Below, in pieces: positions 15,550-24,429 of a stretch of 64,000 nt of DNA. Each line of letters begins with the position of its first letter. Within the stretch, counting starts at the first letter, position 1. The DNA comes from Brevibacterium sp. CBA3109 (GTDB taxonomy: Bacteria > Actinomycetota > Actinomycetes > Actinomycetales > Brevibacteriaceae), in assembly GCF_040256645.1 (NCBI RefSeq), contig NZ_CP158281.1, positions 248,001 to 312,000 on the forward strand, given 5' to 3'. Both the position numbers and the translations under genes were made by a program. The notes beneath the pieces were generated by a model. The model did not search any database. It was not told the origin of the DNA and was given only the letters and a program-made list of their open reading frames with translations.

Positions 15550-17823
15550 TCAAGTACGGTCGTGTACCGGTTCCGATGTCGGTTCCGGGTCGATCTCCTC
15601 GACCTCTTCCGCCGAGGTGGGAACAGCTGGAATCGAATCCGTGGCCGGGGGTGTCGGCGGAGTGACCACCGACTGGTACGAGTGCTCGTGGGAGTAGGCG
15701 AGGAACGACAGGTGGTTCTCGTAGCGGTCGAGGACGTCGTCGATGATCTGCTGAGAGCTCAGGCCCATCAGGTCGTAACCTTCGGAGCCGGTCTGTGTGA
15801 AGACTTCGATTCGGAAGTACACGTCGTTGCCGCGAGGAGCATTGCGACCGCCGAACGACGGGACATTGTGTTCGACCGCCGCGATCTGATATTGGAAGTT
15901 GCGCTGCTCGCCCATGTCGACGATGAGGGTGCTTTCCGTGATGCCCGATTCCGGGCCCGGTTCCTGTATCAGCTCGACCGTGTAGTCGAGTTCGCGGAAC
16001 TCTGCGGCCACCGCTTCCAGGGCAGGTTCGACCACCTCGGCGACGAATCTGTCGACCGATTTCTTAGAAGGATACGAGCGCAGCGTCGCCAAGCGCTGCC
16101 GCCACGTCTTCTCCGGAGTCCTGCCGCCATGGACTGCGGTCGTCCGGCGCTTGCGGGTCCTGCCCTCCCGCTCGGCTCTCTCCATGCGCAGGACCTTGGA
16201 GAATGAGGCCATGACGAGATAGGCGATGATCGTCACGGGCAGTGCGAAGATCAGCGTCGCGTACTCCATCGTCGTCACTCCGCCGGCCACGAGCATGGCG
16301 ATGGTCAGCACCGCGGTCACGACCGCCCAGAAGATCCGCAGCCATTTCGCGCCGTCCTCTTCGGGGTTGGGGATCGTGGAGGAGAAGTTCGACATCACCA
16401 TGGCGCCCGAATTCGCGCTCGTGAGATAGAAGAGCAGCCCCGAGAGCGTCGCCAACCCGATGAGGAAGGTCGCTCCGGGGAACATTTCGAGAAGGGCATA
16501 CCAGCCCTGCTCCGGTGAGTCGATGGCGAGCTTCGCGAATTCGGAATTGCCGTCGAAGACCTCCGACAGGGCAGAGTTTCCGAAGATCGTCACGATGATG
16601 AAGTCGCAGAGCACCGGGGCGCTGATCGCGGCGATGACGAACTCGCGCAAGGTGCGACCACGGGAGATGCGGGCCAGGAACAGCCCCACGAAGGGACCCC
16701 AGGCCAGCCAGAAGGCCCAGAAGAACAAGGTCCATGCGCCCATCCACTCGGAGCCGTCGCTGACGTAGGCGAAGGTGGACAGGGTGCGTTCGGGCAGAGT
16801 GAAGATGAACCGGCCGATGTTCTCGACCATGGCGTTGAGCAGGAACGCGGTCTTGCCGGTGACGAGGATATAGAGCATCATCGCCGCACACGACCAGAGG
16901 TTGAGCTCGGAGACCAGGCGGATGCCCTTGTCCACGCCCGAGGTGCAGGCGGCGACCGTCATGATGACGGCGACGAGCACGAGGCCGATCTGGAGGGCCA
17001 GCCCTTGGGGCAGTCCGAAAAGCGTCGAGAAGCCGACGTTGAGCAGGACGACGCCGATGCCCATCGAGGTGGCCACACCGAAGACGGTGCCGACGAGGGC
17101 GAAGATGTCGATGACGTCACCGGTGGCTCCGCGCACCCGCTTGCCCAGCAGCGGGTAGAGGACCGCTCGGATCGACAGGGGCATGCCCCAGCGGTAGGCG
17201 AAATAGCCCATGGCCATGCCGAGCAGCGAGTACATCGACCAGCCGGCGATGCCGTAGTGGAACATCGTCCACACCACGGCATCCTGAGCGGCGGCCGCGG
17301 ATTCGGGATCGGCATTGACCGGCTGGAGGAACTGGGTGATCGGTCCCGTCACAGAGTAGAAGAGCATGTCGATGCCCACGCCCGCGGCGAAGAGCATCGC
17401 GACCCAGGTGAAGAGATTGTATTGCGGCCTGGAATGGTCGGGTCCCAGCCGGACGGAGCCTTCCTTCGACAAGGCGACCCACAGGACGAAGACGATGACG
17501 ACGGTGACCGTGACGACATAGAACCAGCCGAGATTGACCGAGATCCAATCGACAGCGGCCTTCATCGTCGACTGAGCGGTGTCTGGCATGAGCATCGCCC
17601 AGATCGAGAAGGCGAGGATCACCGCCGATGAGATGAGGAAGACCTTCCAATTGACCCGAGACCCCCGCTCGTCCGTGAGTTCCGCGGGGCCGCGGCTCAT
17701 CTCCGTGCTGGAGATCGGAGGGAGCTTCTCGGGGTCGACGTCTCGGGAGGGCCTGTCGGTTCCGCCGAAGAGCTCGCGCTCGACGATCGGCCGCTTCATC
17801 TTCTCATCGTTGGGATCCTGCAC
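15550..17823 (-). CDS. BCCT-family choline/betaine transporter with long C-terminal domain (BetT-like)
   Basis: About 757 residues: a cytoplasmic N-terminus of ~60 residues, about 12 membrane helices, then a C-terminal soluble region of ~200 residues (from RMERAEREGRTRKRR to the end), as in proton-coupled BetT choline carriers whose tail senses osmotic stress. The motif in the first core helix is AAGVGIDMLF, where the VGID form differs from the MGIG form of the other BCCT gene here. The signature WTLFFWAFWLAWGPFVGLFL followed by ARISRGRTLREF is intact. GTG 17823 has GGAGG 6 nt upstream; ATG 17799 is an alternative. Confidence 0.9.
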   Translation of the reverse strand: MQDPNDEKMKRPIVERELFGGTDRPSRDVDPEKLPPISSTEMSRGPAELTDERGSRVNWKVFLISSAVILAFSIWAMLMPDTAQSTMKAAVDWISVNLGWFYVVTVTVVIVFVLWVALSKEGSVRLGPDHSRPQYNLFTWVAMLFAAGVGIDMLFYSVTGPITQFLQPVNADPESAAAAQDAVVWTMFHYGIAGWSMYSLLGMAMGYFAYRWGMPLSIRAVLYPLLGKRVRGATGDVIDIFALVGTVFGVATSMGIGVVLLNVGFSTLFGLPQGLALQIGLVLVAVIMTVAACTSGVDKGIRLVSELNLWSCAAMMLYILVTGKTAFLLNAMVENIGRFIFTLPERTLSTFAYVSDGSEWMGAWTLFFWAFWLAWGPFVGLFLARISRGRTLREFVIAAISAPVLCDFIIVTIFGNSALSEVFDGNSEFAKLAIDSPEQGWYALLEMFPGATFLIGLATLSGLLFYLTSANSGAMVMSNFSSTIPNPEEDGAKWLRIFWAVVTAVLTIAMLVAGGVTTMEYATLIFALPVTIIAYLVMASFSKVLRMERAEREGRTRKRRTTAVHGGRTPEKTWRQRLATLRSYPSKKSVDRFVAEVVEPALEAVAAEFRELDYTVELIQEPGPESGITESTLIVDMGEQRNFQYQIAAVEHNVPSFGGRNAPRGNDVYFRIEVFTQTGSEGYDLMGLSSQQIIDDVLDRYENHLSFLAYSHEHSYQSVVTPPTPPATDSIPAVPTSAEEVEEIDPEPTSEPVHDRT

Positions 17824-18008
17824 GCATAACCTCCGGTCGGAAACTCTGGACTCGCCCAAAAGGGCACCGATCCATCCTAGACTCTCGGGACTTTGTCAGC
17901 GACTCCACCCCCGGCTTTCAGGACGGAGCCGTTACTGTGCGGTAAGTCGCGCAGGGTGTGATTTCCGCTCTGCAGGGGAGTTCGGCGAGGTCAGCGACGG
18001 TCGCCGTG

Positions 18009-19136
18009 TCAGCGGCGAACCTTTCCGGTACGTGCGAGGAAGGTGATCGTCTCGGCGAAGGCCCGGGACTGTTCGGGGTCTCCGCCGACGACGCGCATGG
18101 ACTGACGATCGCGGAAGTGCGCAGTGGTCATGAGGTCATGGCCCACTCGTTCCGATGTGCCTCCGGACAGCTGCCCAGGACTGGCCTGTTCGAGGATGAA
18201 GGTCCGATCTGATCCGAGGATCGAGGCACGGACGAACCTCTGATCCGTGGCGATGAGAAGCTGGGGTTCCGGGGTTCTATCGCTTCTGAAGTGCATGAGC
18301 AGACGCTCACCGGGTTCGAGCAGATCCACCGGAGGACCACCTCGGCCGGGCCCGCCCTGATTCACCTTGCGTGCACCGAACTTCGTCGCCCGCCTGCGTG
18401 CTCGAGGACTTTGATGGGGATGAGCGGCGTCGTATCGGGCGACGCGGACGCGAGCCCACACGTGGGTGCCGATCGAGGTACACAGGCTCAGTGGGAACAC
18501 CAGAGCGGCTAGGGCCAGGATCCTGCCCGTGGGTCCGTTCGCCATGAAGATGAAGCCGATGGTGAGGCCGATGCCGACGATGAACATGACGATGAGGGAT
18601 GTGATGGTGATCCCCGGATGGTCGCGGTTGAACGCCTCGGCGATGGCGGCGAACATGAATCCAATGTTCGCCGCGGACCAACATGTAAGGAAGAGTGCGA
18701 GGGCGGGCAGTGTCGAAGAGGCGTAGTCGCCCCACATCGTGCCCGGAGTACCCGGAAATTCTGCGAAAGTGTGCCAGAGGAACACCGAGGTCGCGGAAAA
18801 TGCGGCGAAGACCGGTCCCACGGAAAGGACCTTGTACCAGGGTTGCCGGATGAAGCCAGTGTAGGAGTCGGGAGCCCGTGGGATATGAGAGTCGGCAGCC
18901 GCCTTGGCCTTCGAGGGTGTCGAATCGTCCTCATCGAAGAAGATGATCGCGATGGAGTGGTAGAGACCGAGCAGGCCGAAGCACGCCGGGGCTGCGTCTT
19001 CAGGGTCGAAGTCCCTGAAGTGGCCCGCACGGGGGTCCAAGCCGGCATTCGTCAAAGCGAAGATGATCAGCATGAAGACGGCGAGCGTCACCGCGAAGAG
19101 CATCGTCGTGCTGAACTTGTGCGTTCTGAACCTCAT
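18009..19136 (-). CDS. Unrecognised membrane protein with a PH-like C-terminal domain
   Basis: 375 residues. Hydrophobic segments lie at MLFAVTLAVFMLIIFALT, CFGLLGLYHSIAIIFF, VLSVGPVFAAFSATSVFLW, TLPALALFLTCWSAANIGFM, SLIVMFIVGIGLTIGFIFM and ILALAALVFPLSLCTSIGTHVWA. A basic linker (HPHQSPRARRRATKFG) leads to ~110 soluble residues with EPGERLLMHF and LLIATDQRFVRAS, the pattern of bacterial PH-like domains. ATG 19136. I do not recognise a function; co-transcription with neighbours is not evident. Confidence 0.75.
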   Translation of the reverse strand: MRFRTHKFSTTMLFAVTLAVFMLIIFALTNAGLDPRAGHFRDFDPEDAAPACFGLLGLYHSIAIIFFDEDDSTPSKAKAAADSHIPRAPDSYTGFIRQPWYKVLSVGPVFAAFSATSVFLWHTFAEFPGTPGTMWGDYASSTLPALALFLTCWSAANIGFMFAAIAEAFNRDHPGITITSLIVMFIVGIGLTIGFIFMANGPTGRILALAALVFPLSLCTSIGTHVWARVRVARYDAAHPHQSPRARRRATKFGARKVNQGGPGRGGPPVDLLEPGERLLMHFRSDRTPEPQLLIATDQRFVRASILGSDRTFILEQASPGQLSGGTSERVGHDLMTTAHFRDRQSMRVVGGDPEQSRAFAETITFLARTGKVRR

Positions 19137-19318
19137 ACTGTGATTCTTCCATTTCGTTTCGGCACAGGAGGCGAGGGAATGTTCCAGATCTGTGTCGCGA
19201 CGACGTCTGGCCGGCAGTCCGCCGCGCGCCTCGACCCCGCATCGACCTCGCCTCGACCCCGCCTCGACCTCGAATTTGAACCTATTGGCGGTCTCGGCAC
19301 ATCGGATACGCTGATTGC

Positions 19319-20041
19319 ATGCGTGCAGGCGAAGTCTCCGAGGTCAGCCAGGACTACCTCAAAGCGATCTGGTCGGCCCAGGAGTGGGGCGGAGAGCCGA
19401 TGACCGCAACGGAGCTGGCGAACCGCTTCGGCACCACGAAGGCCAACGTCACCGAGGTGCTCAAACGGCTCGACGAGCTCGGTCTCATCGTCCGGGTGCC
19501 CTACCGCCCGCCCGTTCTCACCCCTGCCGGGGAGAAGGTCGCCCTGTCCATGGTGCGTCGGCACAGACTGCTCGAGACCTTCCTCGTCGAATCACTGGGT
19601 TATGGCTGGGACGAGGTCCACGACGAGGCGGAGATCCTCGAACATGCGGCCTCTGACCGGCTTGTCGATCGCATCGATGCGTTCCTGGGCCGTCCCCAGG
19701 CAGATCCCCACGGTGATCCGATTCCCGATCCCGATGGGCAGATCGAATCACACGACTCCTCGATCCTCCTCACCGAGGCAGATCCCGGGTCCTACGAGGT
19801 CATCCGGGTCTCGGATGCCGATCCCGCAGTGCTCGCCCACCTCGCCGAGGCAGGGGTCATCCCGGGTGCCCATATTGAGGTTGCGGACGTGAGCAGGTCG
19901 TCGTCGGAAGTGGGTGAATCCGCCACGGACGATAGCATCGGTGCCGACGCTGGGATCGTGGTGGTGACGGTCGCGATCGGCGGCGAGTCAAGCGAGATCG
20001 ACCGGGCGGTGGCCTCGGCGGTGTACCTGTCAGCGACCTGA
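19319..20041 (+). CDS. DtxR/MntR-family metal-dependent repressor
   Basis: 240 residues. The N-terminal winged HTH (YLKAIWSAQEWGGEPMTATELANRFGTTKANVTEVLKRLDELGL) is followed by VALSMVRRHRLLETFLVESLGYGWDEVHDEAEILEHAASDRLVDRIDAFL, the DtxR-family dimerisation and metal-binding domain with its ordered H and E ligands. Next come DPHGDPIPDPDG and an SH3-like FeoA domain. The FeoA part ends in a longer than usual loop (SSSEVGESATDDSIGADAG). It is the best candidate for the protein binding the operators at 9733 and 13664. An IdeR role is also possible because an iron box exists at 57324. Confidence 0.88.
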   Translation: MRAGEVSEVSQDYLKAIWSAQEWGGEPMTATELANRFGTTKANVTEVLKRLDELGLIVRVPYRPPVLTPAGEKVALSMVRRHRLLETFLVESLGYGWDEVHDEAEILEHAASDRLVDRIDAFLGRPQADPHGDPIPDPDGQIESHDSSILLTEADPGSYEVIRVSDADPAVLAHLAEAGVIPGAHIEVADVSRSSSEVGESATDDSIGADAGIVVVTVAIGGESSEIDRAVASAVYLSAT

Positions 20042-20084
20042 CCACACAGCCGAGGACGATGCCTATAGGCAACAGGCCGCCGTG

Positions 20085-20516
20085 TCAGCTGCGATAGTTC
20101 ACGTCAGCGAACGTGAGCACCAGTTCTGCGGCAGTTCCCGGAGAGAAGTCGTCTTTGAGGACGAGCTGCGGCCACTCCTTCCACAGCTCGGTCTCGAAGG
20201 GAATCCCCGGGACGCAGGCGCGATTGGTGATCTCACGGTTCTTCGGATGCCATCTGAATGAGTCGGGGTCGATCGACTCCAGGGATTTGAAGAGTGAGTG
20301 GTAGAGCACAGGCGTGAAGTCGATGGTGCTAGCCGCTTCGGCGGTTCTCATCCAGTCTGGTCCGGCGTGGGGAACCCCGCGTGAGATATCTGCGTGAGCG
20401 AGTGCCTTGTAGCTGGGCGGCAGCGCCTGGGGCGAATGGCGGAGGAGAGCTCGGGCCCATTGGAGGGATTCCTCTGGGGAGAATCCTGGCCAGTTCTCGT
20501 TGGTGTCAAGTGACAT
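20085..20516 (-). CDS. Hypothetical protein, unrecognised
   Basis: 143 residues starting MSLDTNENWPGFSPEESLQW. It is soluble, rich in W and P, and has no signal peptide or clear catalytic motif. ATG 20516 is chosen because the upstream 5' region carries two strong hairpins and no coding character. It converges on the DtxR-family gene, 43 bp away. I cannot assign a family. Confidence 0.55.
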   Translation of the reverse strand: MSLDTNENWPGFSPEESLQWARALLRHSPQALPPSYKALAHADISRGVPHAGPDWMRTAEAASTIDFTPVLYHSLFKSLESIDPDSFRWHPKNREITNRACVPGIPFETELWKEWPQLVLKDDFSPGTAAELVLTFADVNYRS

Positions 20517-20533
20517 GACGGCACCCGTTTCTC

Positions 20534-20582
20534 GGGCGCATCGCGCCCGGATCGAATCTTGCCAGCACCACGTGGTGCTGGC
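20534..20582 (-). promoter_or_regulatory. Double hairpin upstream of the hypothetical gene
   Basis: Positions 20561-20582 are a perfect 22-bp palindrome centred on CACGTG (CCAGCACCACGTGGTGCTGG plus one base each side). A second hairpin, CGGGCGC-ATC-GCGCCCG, lies at 20534-20550. Both fall between the start at 20516 and the phosphate-carrier side. They may form an operator or leader structure. Confidence 0.5.
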
Positions 20583-20731
20583 CCGTTCTTTCCCTGGGGC
20601 ACCCGGTCGATGACGGGTTGCCGCGTGGCCGGCCAGGTACCGATAGCCACGACTCGTGAACGTGTGAATGATCTTATCCGACCGCCCTGACACAGGACTC
20701 GGACAGACGTGGTCGGAGGTCACGTTGACGA

Positions 20732-20766
20732 GGCGGCCCGGACCAGTGCTGCTGGTCCGGGCCGCC
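20732..20766 (-). terminator. Transcription terminator after pit
   Basis: A perfect 15-bp GC-rich stem (GGCGGCCCGGACCAG / CTGGTCCGGGCCGCC) with a 5-nt loop, 62 bp past the pit stop on the minus strand. No T-run is present, as often in actinobacteria. Confidence 0.7.
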
Positions 20767-20827
20767 GTGAACCGCGTTCAGATCTTCAGGGAATGCGGTC
20801 GGGTATGCCGGGGGAGTGCGGGTGCCC

Positions 20828-22330
20828 TCAGCCGAAGAACATGCGCAGGGTGAGCACGCTGATGGCGCCGATGCTCGCGGCTGCAGGCAGGGTGATGACC
20901 CAGGCCATGGCGATCGGCTTCATCAGCTTCCAGTTCGCCGACCGGTTGACCAGGCCCACGCCGATGATCGCACCGATGAGGATGTGGGTGGAGGAGACGG
21001 GCAGTCCGCTGATCGAAGCTGCCATCACGACGGCTGCTGCGGCGAGCTCGGCGGCGAAGCCCGAGGCCGGGTGGATCTCAGTGAGCTTGGTCCCGACTGT
21101 GGTGATGACCTTGCGACCGATGAACCAGAGGCCGGCGATGAGGGCGATTCCGCAGGTGAGCATGGCGGCTAAGGGAACGGTCGCCTCGGAGCTGATGCTG
21201 CCCGTCTTGAGTACGTCGAGGACGGCTGCGAAAGGCCCGATTGCGTTCGCGATGTCGTTGGATCCGTGACTGAAGGCGAACGCGGAGGCCGTGAACACCT
21301 GCATCCAGGAGAAGAGAATGTAGGTTGCGCGGGGCACGGTCTGCTTGCGCAGGGTCTTGGCGAAGACGAACACTGCCATCCAGACGGCGAGGCCGATCAT
21401 CGCCATGATGAGGATTCCGCCGACGGTGCTGACACTCATGTCGAGGTTCTTCAGGCCCTTGAACAGGAGCATCCCGGTGATGATGACGGCACCGCCGGCA
21501 GCGATGAGCGGAACCCAGCGCTGCAGTGTCGAGTGCGAGCCGACCGTTGAGTCGGTCGACGTCGCGGCATCGCGCTCGAGGTCCATTTCGGTCTCTGCAG
21601 CGTGGCCCTCACCGCTGGTTCGGGCAAGCATGTGCGGCTTGAGAGTCTGCGACAGTCCATTGCCGAGGACATGCTTCTTGATCGCGCCGTAGATGAGGAA
21701 GGCGACGAGCGCGCCGAGCGCGGGGGAGAGGACCCAGGAGATCGCGATCATGCCGACCTCTGACCACTGCACCATGGCGAATCCGCCTGTGCCGGTGACG
21801 AAGCCAGTGGCCAGTGAAGCACCGATGATGCCACCGATGATCGAGTGTGTGGTCGAGACCGGCCATCCCATGCGGGTGGCGATCAGCAGCCACACTGCTC
21901 CACCGAGCAGGGCCGCCATCATGATGTAGGCGAACTCCATCGGGTCAAGAGCGGCAGCGCCGAGATCGACGATTCCGCTCTTGACGGTGTCGGTGACCTC
22001 ACCACCGGCCAGCAGCGCGCCGCTGACCTCGAAGACGGCTGCGACGAGGAGTGCCTGCTTCATTGTCAGGGTGCCAGCGCCCACCGAGGTGCCGAAGGCG
22101 TTGGCCACATCATTGCCGCCGATGTTGAAGGCCATGAACGCGCCGAAGATGACCGTTGTGATGAGCACCATGCGCGGTGCGTCCTGGCCGACATAGCCGA
22201 ATGACCACAGGGTGAAGGCGATGAGACTGATCGCGAGGAGCAGGCCAAAGGCCAGGTTCCAGCGGCGATCATTGCTGCGGCCGACTGCAGGCGTCGGAGT
22301 GAAAGTCTCCGGGGCCAGGACCTGGGTCAT
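20828..22330 (-). CDS. pit: Pit-type inorganic phosphate transporter
   Basis: A 500-residue member of the PiT family, low-affinity metal-phosphate/H+ symporters. The two inverted family repeats are clear: [28 protein letters not shown] near residue 50 and [22 protein letters not shown] near residue 365. Between them sits a hydrophilic cytoplasmic loop ([26 protein letters not shown]). About 11-12 membrane helices. ATG 22330. A PhoP-type direct-repeat box at 22411-22433 on the same strand suggests induction by phosphate limitation, unusual for the constitutive Pit of E. coli. Confidence 0.92.
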   Translation of the reverse strand: MTQVLAPETFTPTPAVGRSNDRRWNLAFGLLLAISLIAFTLWSFGYVGQDAPRMVLITTVIFGAFMAFNIGGNDVANAFGTSVGAGTLTMKQALLVAAVFEVSGALLAGGEVTDTVKSGIVDLGAAALDPMEFAYIMMAALLGGAVWLLIATRMGWPVSTTHSIIGGIIGASLATGFVTGTGGFAMVQWSEVGMIAISWVLSPALGALVAFLIYGAIKKHVLGNGLSQTLKPHMLARTSGEGHAAETEMDLERDAATSTDSTVGSHSTLQRWVPLIAAGGAVIITGMLLFKGLKNLDMSVSTVGGILIMAMIGLAVWMAVFVFAKTLRKQTVPRATYILFSWMQVFTASAFAFSHGSNDIANAIGPFAAVLDVLKTGSISSEATVPLAAMLTCGIALIAGLWFIGRKVITTVGTKLTEIHPASGFAAELAAAAVVMAASISGLPVSSTHILIGAIIGVGLVNRSANWKLMKPIAMAWVITLPAAASIGAISVLTLRMFFG

Positions 22331-22410
22331 GCGTGTCTCCTTGCGAGAATCATGGGGTGTGTAACCGGCTGTCTCCCATGATTCGCATCCAGGGTGTCCG
22401 CAAGGTTAAG

Positions 22411-22433
22411 CAGAAGATGAACGGACGGTGAAC
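22411..22433 (-). promoter_or_regulatory. PhoP-type box upstream of pit
   Basis: On the minus strand GTTCACCGTCC is directly followed by GTTCATCTTCT, two 11-nt direct repeats matching the actinobacterial PhoP repeat (GTTCACC type). It is 80-100 bp upstream of the pit start. A weaker pair, GTTCATTTAAC then GTTCCAGGTCA, lies on the plus strand at 22488-22509. Confidence 0.65.
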
Positions 22434-22461
22434 AAACTTCTTGCGCCCGAGGAACAGCGGA

Positions 22462-22481
22462 TGCACTCTCGCGAAAGTGCA
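22462..22481. promoter_or_regulatory. 20-bp palindrome, possible operator
   Basis: TGCACTCTCGCGAAAGTGCA is palindromic at 18 of 20 positions around TCGCGA. It lies between the two PhoP-like boxes upstream of pit. The regulator is unknown. Confidence 0.45.
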
Positions 22482-22582
22482 CTCGGTGTTCATTTAACGT
22501 TCCAGGTCAGATGGTATGTGCTGGCCAGTTATCGCCGGCTCAGCCGTCATCTTTGCTGGGCAGATCTCGGACTGTGATGATG

Positions 22583-22636
22583 GACACGCAGACACGCAGA
22601 CACGCAGACACGCACACGCAGACACGCAGACACGCA
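22583..22636. repeat. 8-bp microsatellite (GACACGCA)n
   Basis: Four tandem GACACGCA units, a 6-bp partial unit, then two further units. It lies in the ~660-bp gene-free gap 22331-22989, which otherwise holds the phosphate boxes and a palindromic element. Confidence 0.8.
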
Positions 22637-22890
22637 CGTCACACACGAGCACGCATGTCGCGCGCGGGCGTGTGCCCGTGGTCGTGACTCTTCAGCTTGG
22701 CGTCACTGTCGAAGCCTAGGGTGTGGACTTCGAGCTTCTTCATCACCCGGTCGGAAGGCGTTCGATGCGGCGAATGTCGAACCAGGGTGCACATTGGGGA
22801 CTGAGCAGCTACTGCACCGATGCCGGGACCGATCTCCAAGATGGGACCTGGCCATTCAGCGTCGGGGCCTGCCGAATGCCTGCTGAACGC

Positions 22891-22958
22891 CGAACGGACC
22901 ACTTGGCGTCGAGGGAGCTCAGTGCAACTGGTCCCTTCGACGCTAAGTGGTCCGCTCG
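22891..22958. repeat. 68-bp palindromic element, copy 3
   Basis: Arms CGAACGGACCACTTGGCGTC and GACGCTAAGTGGTCCGCTCG are complementary but for two positions, with further pairing inside (GAGGGA / TCCCTT) around CAGTGCAACTGG. It is 68 bp long, as is copy 1 at 2971-3038. It lies 32 bp past the stop of the minus-strand HdeD-like gene. Confidence 0.85.
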
Positions 22959-22989
22959 GCGAAATTTCTGGGGCCGAGGTGGCCGGGCT

Positions 22990-23583
22990 CTATTCGATGA
23001 CTTCGCCGGTGATGATGTCGCCGCCGTCCTCGGGGGGCCGGCGGTTCGGGTCGTGCTGCAGGTTCTGAGCGGTCTTGTGCAGACGCCTGCCGAGAGCGAC
23101 CAAGGCAATACCGACGACGACGATGAAGGTCGCGAGCGTGAAGATGAGCGCTGTGACGCCGGCCTCTGGGGCGAAGAGGAAGAAGCCGCCGAGAATGATG
23201 CCGATCACTCCGATGAGTGTCAGTGCCCACCACATCCGCACACCCATGCTGCGAATGAATAGTGAGACGGTGACGGCGAAGAAGCTGAAGAAGATGACCG
23301 CGAACCCGGTCAATACGGTGACGAAGGCCGCGAAGAACATGGGGGAGAAGAAGATGAGCGCGCCGAGGAGGATCAGCAGGACAGAACGGGCCACCAAACT
23401 CCCAGTTCGTCCGCCCTTCGGGGCGAGGACGAAGGAGGAGACGGCGATGACGGCCAGCCAGGCGGCGAAGATTCGCACTACCACCTCGGCGCTGGCACCG
23501 GGCCAGACCATCATGAGGACACCCACGAGAAAGGCGATGACGCCGTTGACGATGACTGTTCTGCTGGTGCGTTTCAGGTCCAT
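22990..23583 (-). CDS. HdeD/DUF308-family membrane protein
   Basis: 197 residues with six hydrophobic segments in pairs (VIVNGVIAFLVGVLMMVWPGA; VVVRIFAAWLAVIAVSSFVL; LLILLGALIFFSPMFFAAFV; VLTGFAVIFFSFFAVTVSLF; WWALTLIGVIGIILGGFFLF; LIFTLATFIVVVGIALVAL), the repeat pattern of HdeD/DUF308 proteins. A charged C-terminal tail follows (RRLHKTAQNLQHDPNRRPPEDGGD). ATG 23583. HdeD is linked to acid resistance in enterobacteria; the role here is unknown. Confidence 0.8.
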   Translation of the reverse strand: MDLKRTSRTVIVNGVIAFLVGVLMMVWPGASAEVVVRIFAAWLAVIAVSSFVLAPKGGRTGSLVARSVLLILLGALIFFSPMFFAAFVTVLTGFAVIFFSFFAVTVSLFIRSMGVRMWWALTLIGVIGIILGGFFLFAPEAGVTALIFTLATFIVVVGIALVALGRRLHKTAQNLQHDPNRRPPEDGGDIITGEVIE

Positions 23584-23630
23584 GCCTCAAGCGTAGTCAC
23601 TCGGTATGGAAGCTCGCTGAGCGCATCAGG

Positions 23631-24325
23631 CTATGCAGGCGCTTTTTCGTCGTTCCCAGCTATGTTCGCCGAGGCTGCAGTGCTGCTCTCGCTGCCTGGA
23701 AGCTTGATCGATGCGGGCAGGTTCATCGTCTCGTTCAGCCTCATCGAGTTGGAGAGTGCCCGGACGATTCCGTTGAGATCCTCCAGCGAGGCTTCGGTGT
23801 CCTTGGCTCCGAAAGTGGAGCTCAACGAGGCGTTCGCCGCCGAGGCGGTGCTGTCGTTGCCAGACGTCCCCGCGGGGACGTCCTCGGCTGAGGTAGTCGC
23901 CGCCGTCGGAGTGTTCCCCTCCAAGAATCGCAGGAGCTCGACGGGGAATGGCAGGACCAGGGTCGAATTCTTCTCGGCGGAGACTTCGACGATCGTCTGA
24001 AGCAGGCGTAGCTGCAGAGCTGCGGGCGTGTCCGCCATTATCTCGGCTGCCTGTGCGAGCTTGTTGGAGGCCTGGAACTCACCGTCGGCGATGATCACGC
24101 GTGAACGACGCTCACGTTCGGCATGGTGATGATCTGCAGATTGACCTTCTCCAGCTTGTCCACGAACGGCACGATCGCCGTCATACCTGGATTCTTGTGG
24201 TCGTTCGTGACTCGTCCCAGACGGAAGACGACCCCGCGTTCGTACTGTTTGATGACCTTCAGGCTATTGCCAAGCGTAATCAGACCCAGTACAACCAGGC
24301 CGAGGACTATATACAGCAAGAACAT
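23631..24325 (-). pseudogene. Stomatin-like (SPFH/band 7) protein gene with an internal deletion and frameshift
   Basis: The 5' part (24325-24095) encodes the membrane anchor and first SPFH strands: [36 protein letters not shown] and [15 protein letters not shown]. The 3' part (from about 24107 down to 23631), in another frame, encodes [20 protein letters not shown], the end of the SPFH domain, and a divergent tail. The bulk of the SPFH domain between them, roughly 130-150 codons in homologues, is missing. The two frames meet in GTGAGCGTCGTTCACGCGTG. The palindrome at 23863-23882 lies in the tail region. Confidence 0.8.
23863..23882. repeat. Perfect 20-bp GC palindrome
   Basis: GACGTCCCCGCGGGGACGTC is a perfect palindrome in the coding tail of the stomatin pseudogene. 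It contains the same 16-bp core found twice in hutF (1092-1107 and 1170-1185), but is read there in a different frame. Confidence 0.8.
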
Positions 24326-24429
24326 CGGGACCGCCTCCTTTGACGATTGGCTCTCCTATCCACGCTAGCACCGGAGTGGAAATGTTGATCCGTCTTGGTT
24401 ATAATGCTGAGCCGATTGGCTGGATCCGT

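Noticed and set aside
22516..22719. A 67-codon plus-strand frame across the microsatellite
   Set aside because: The translation is simple-sequence (DTQTRRHAHAD) and has no ribosome binding site.
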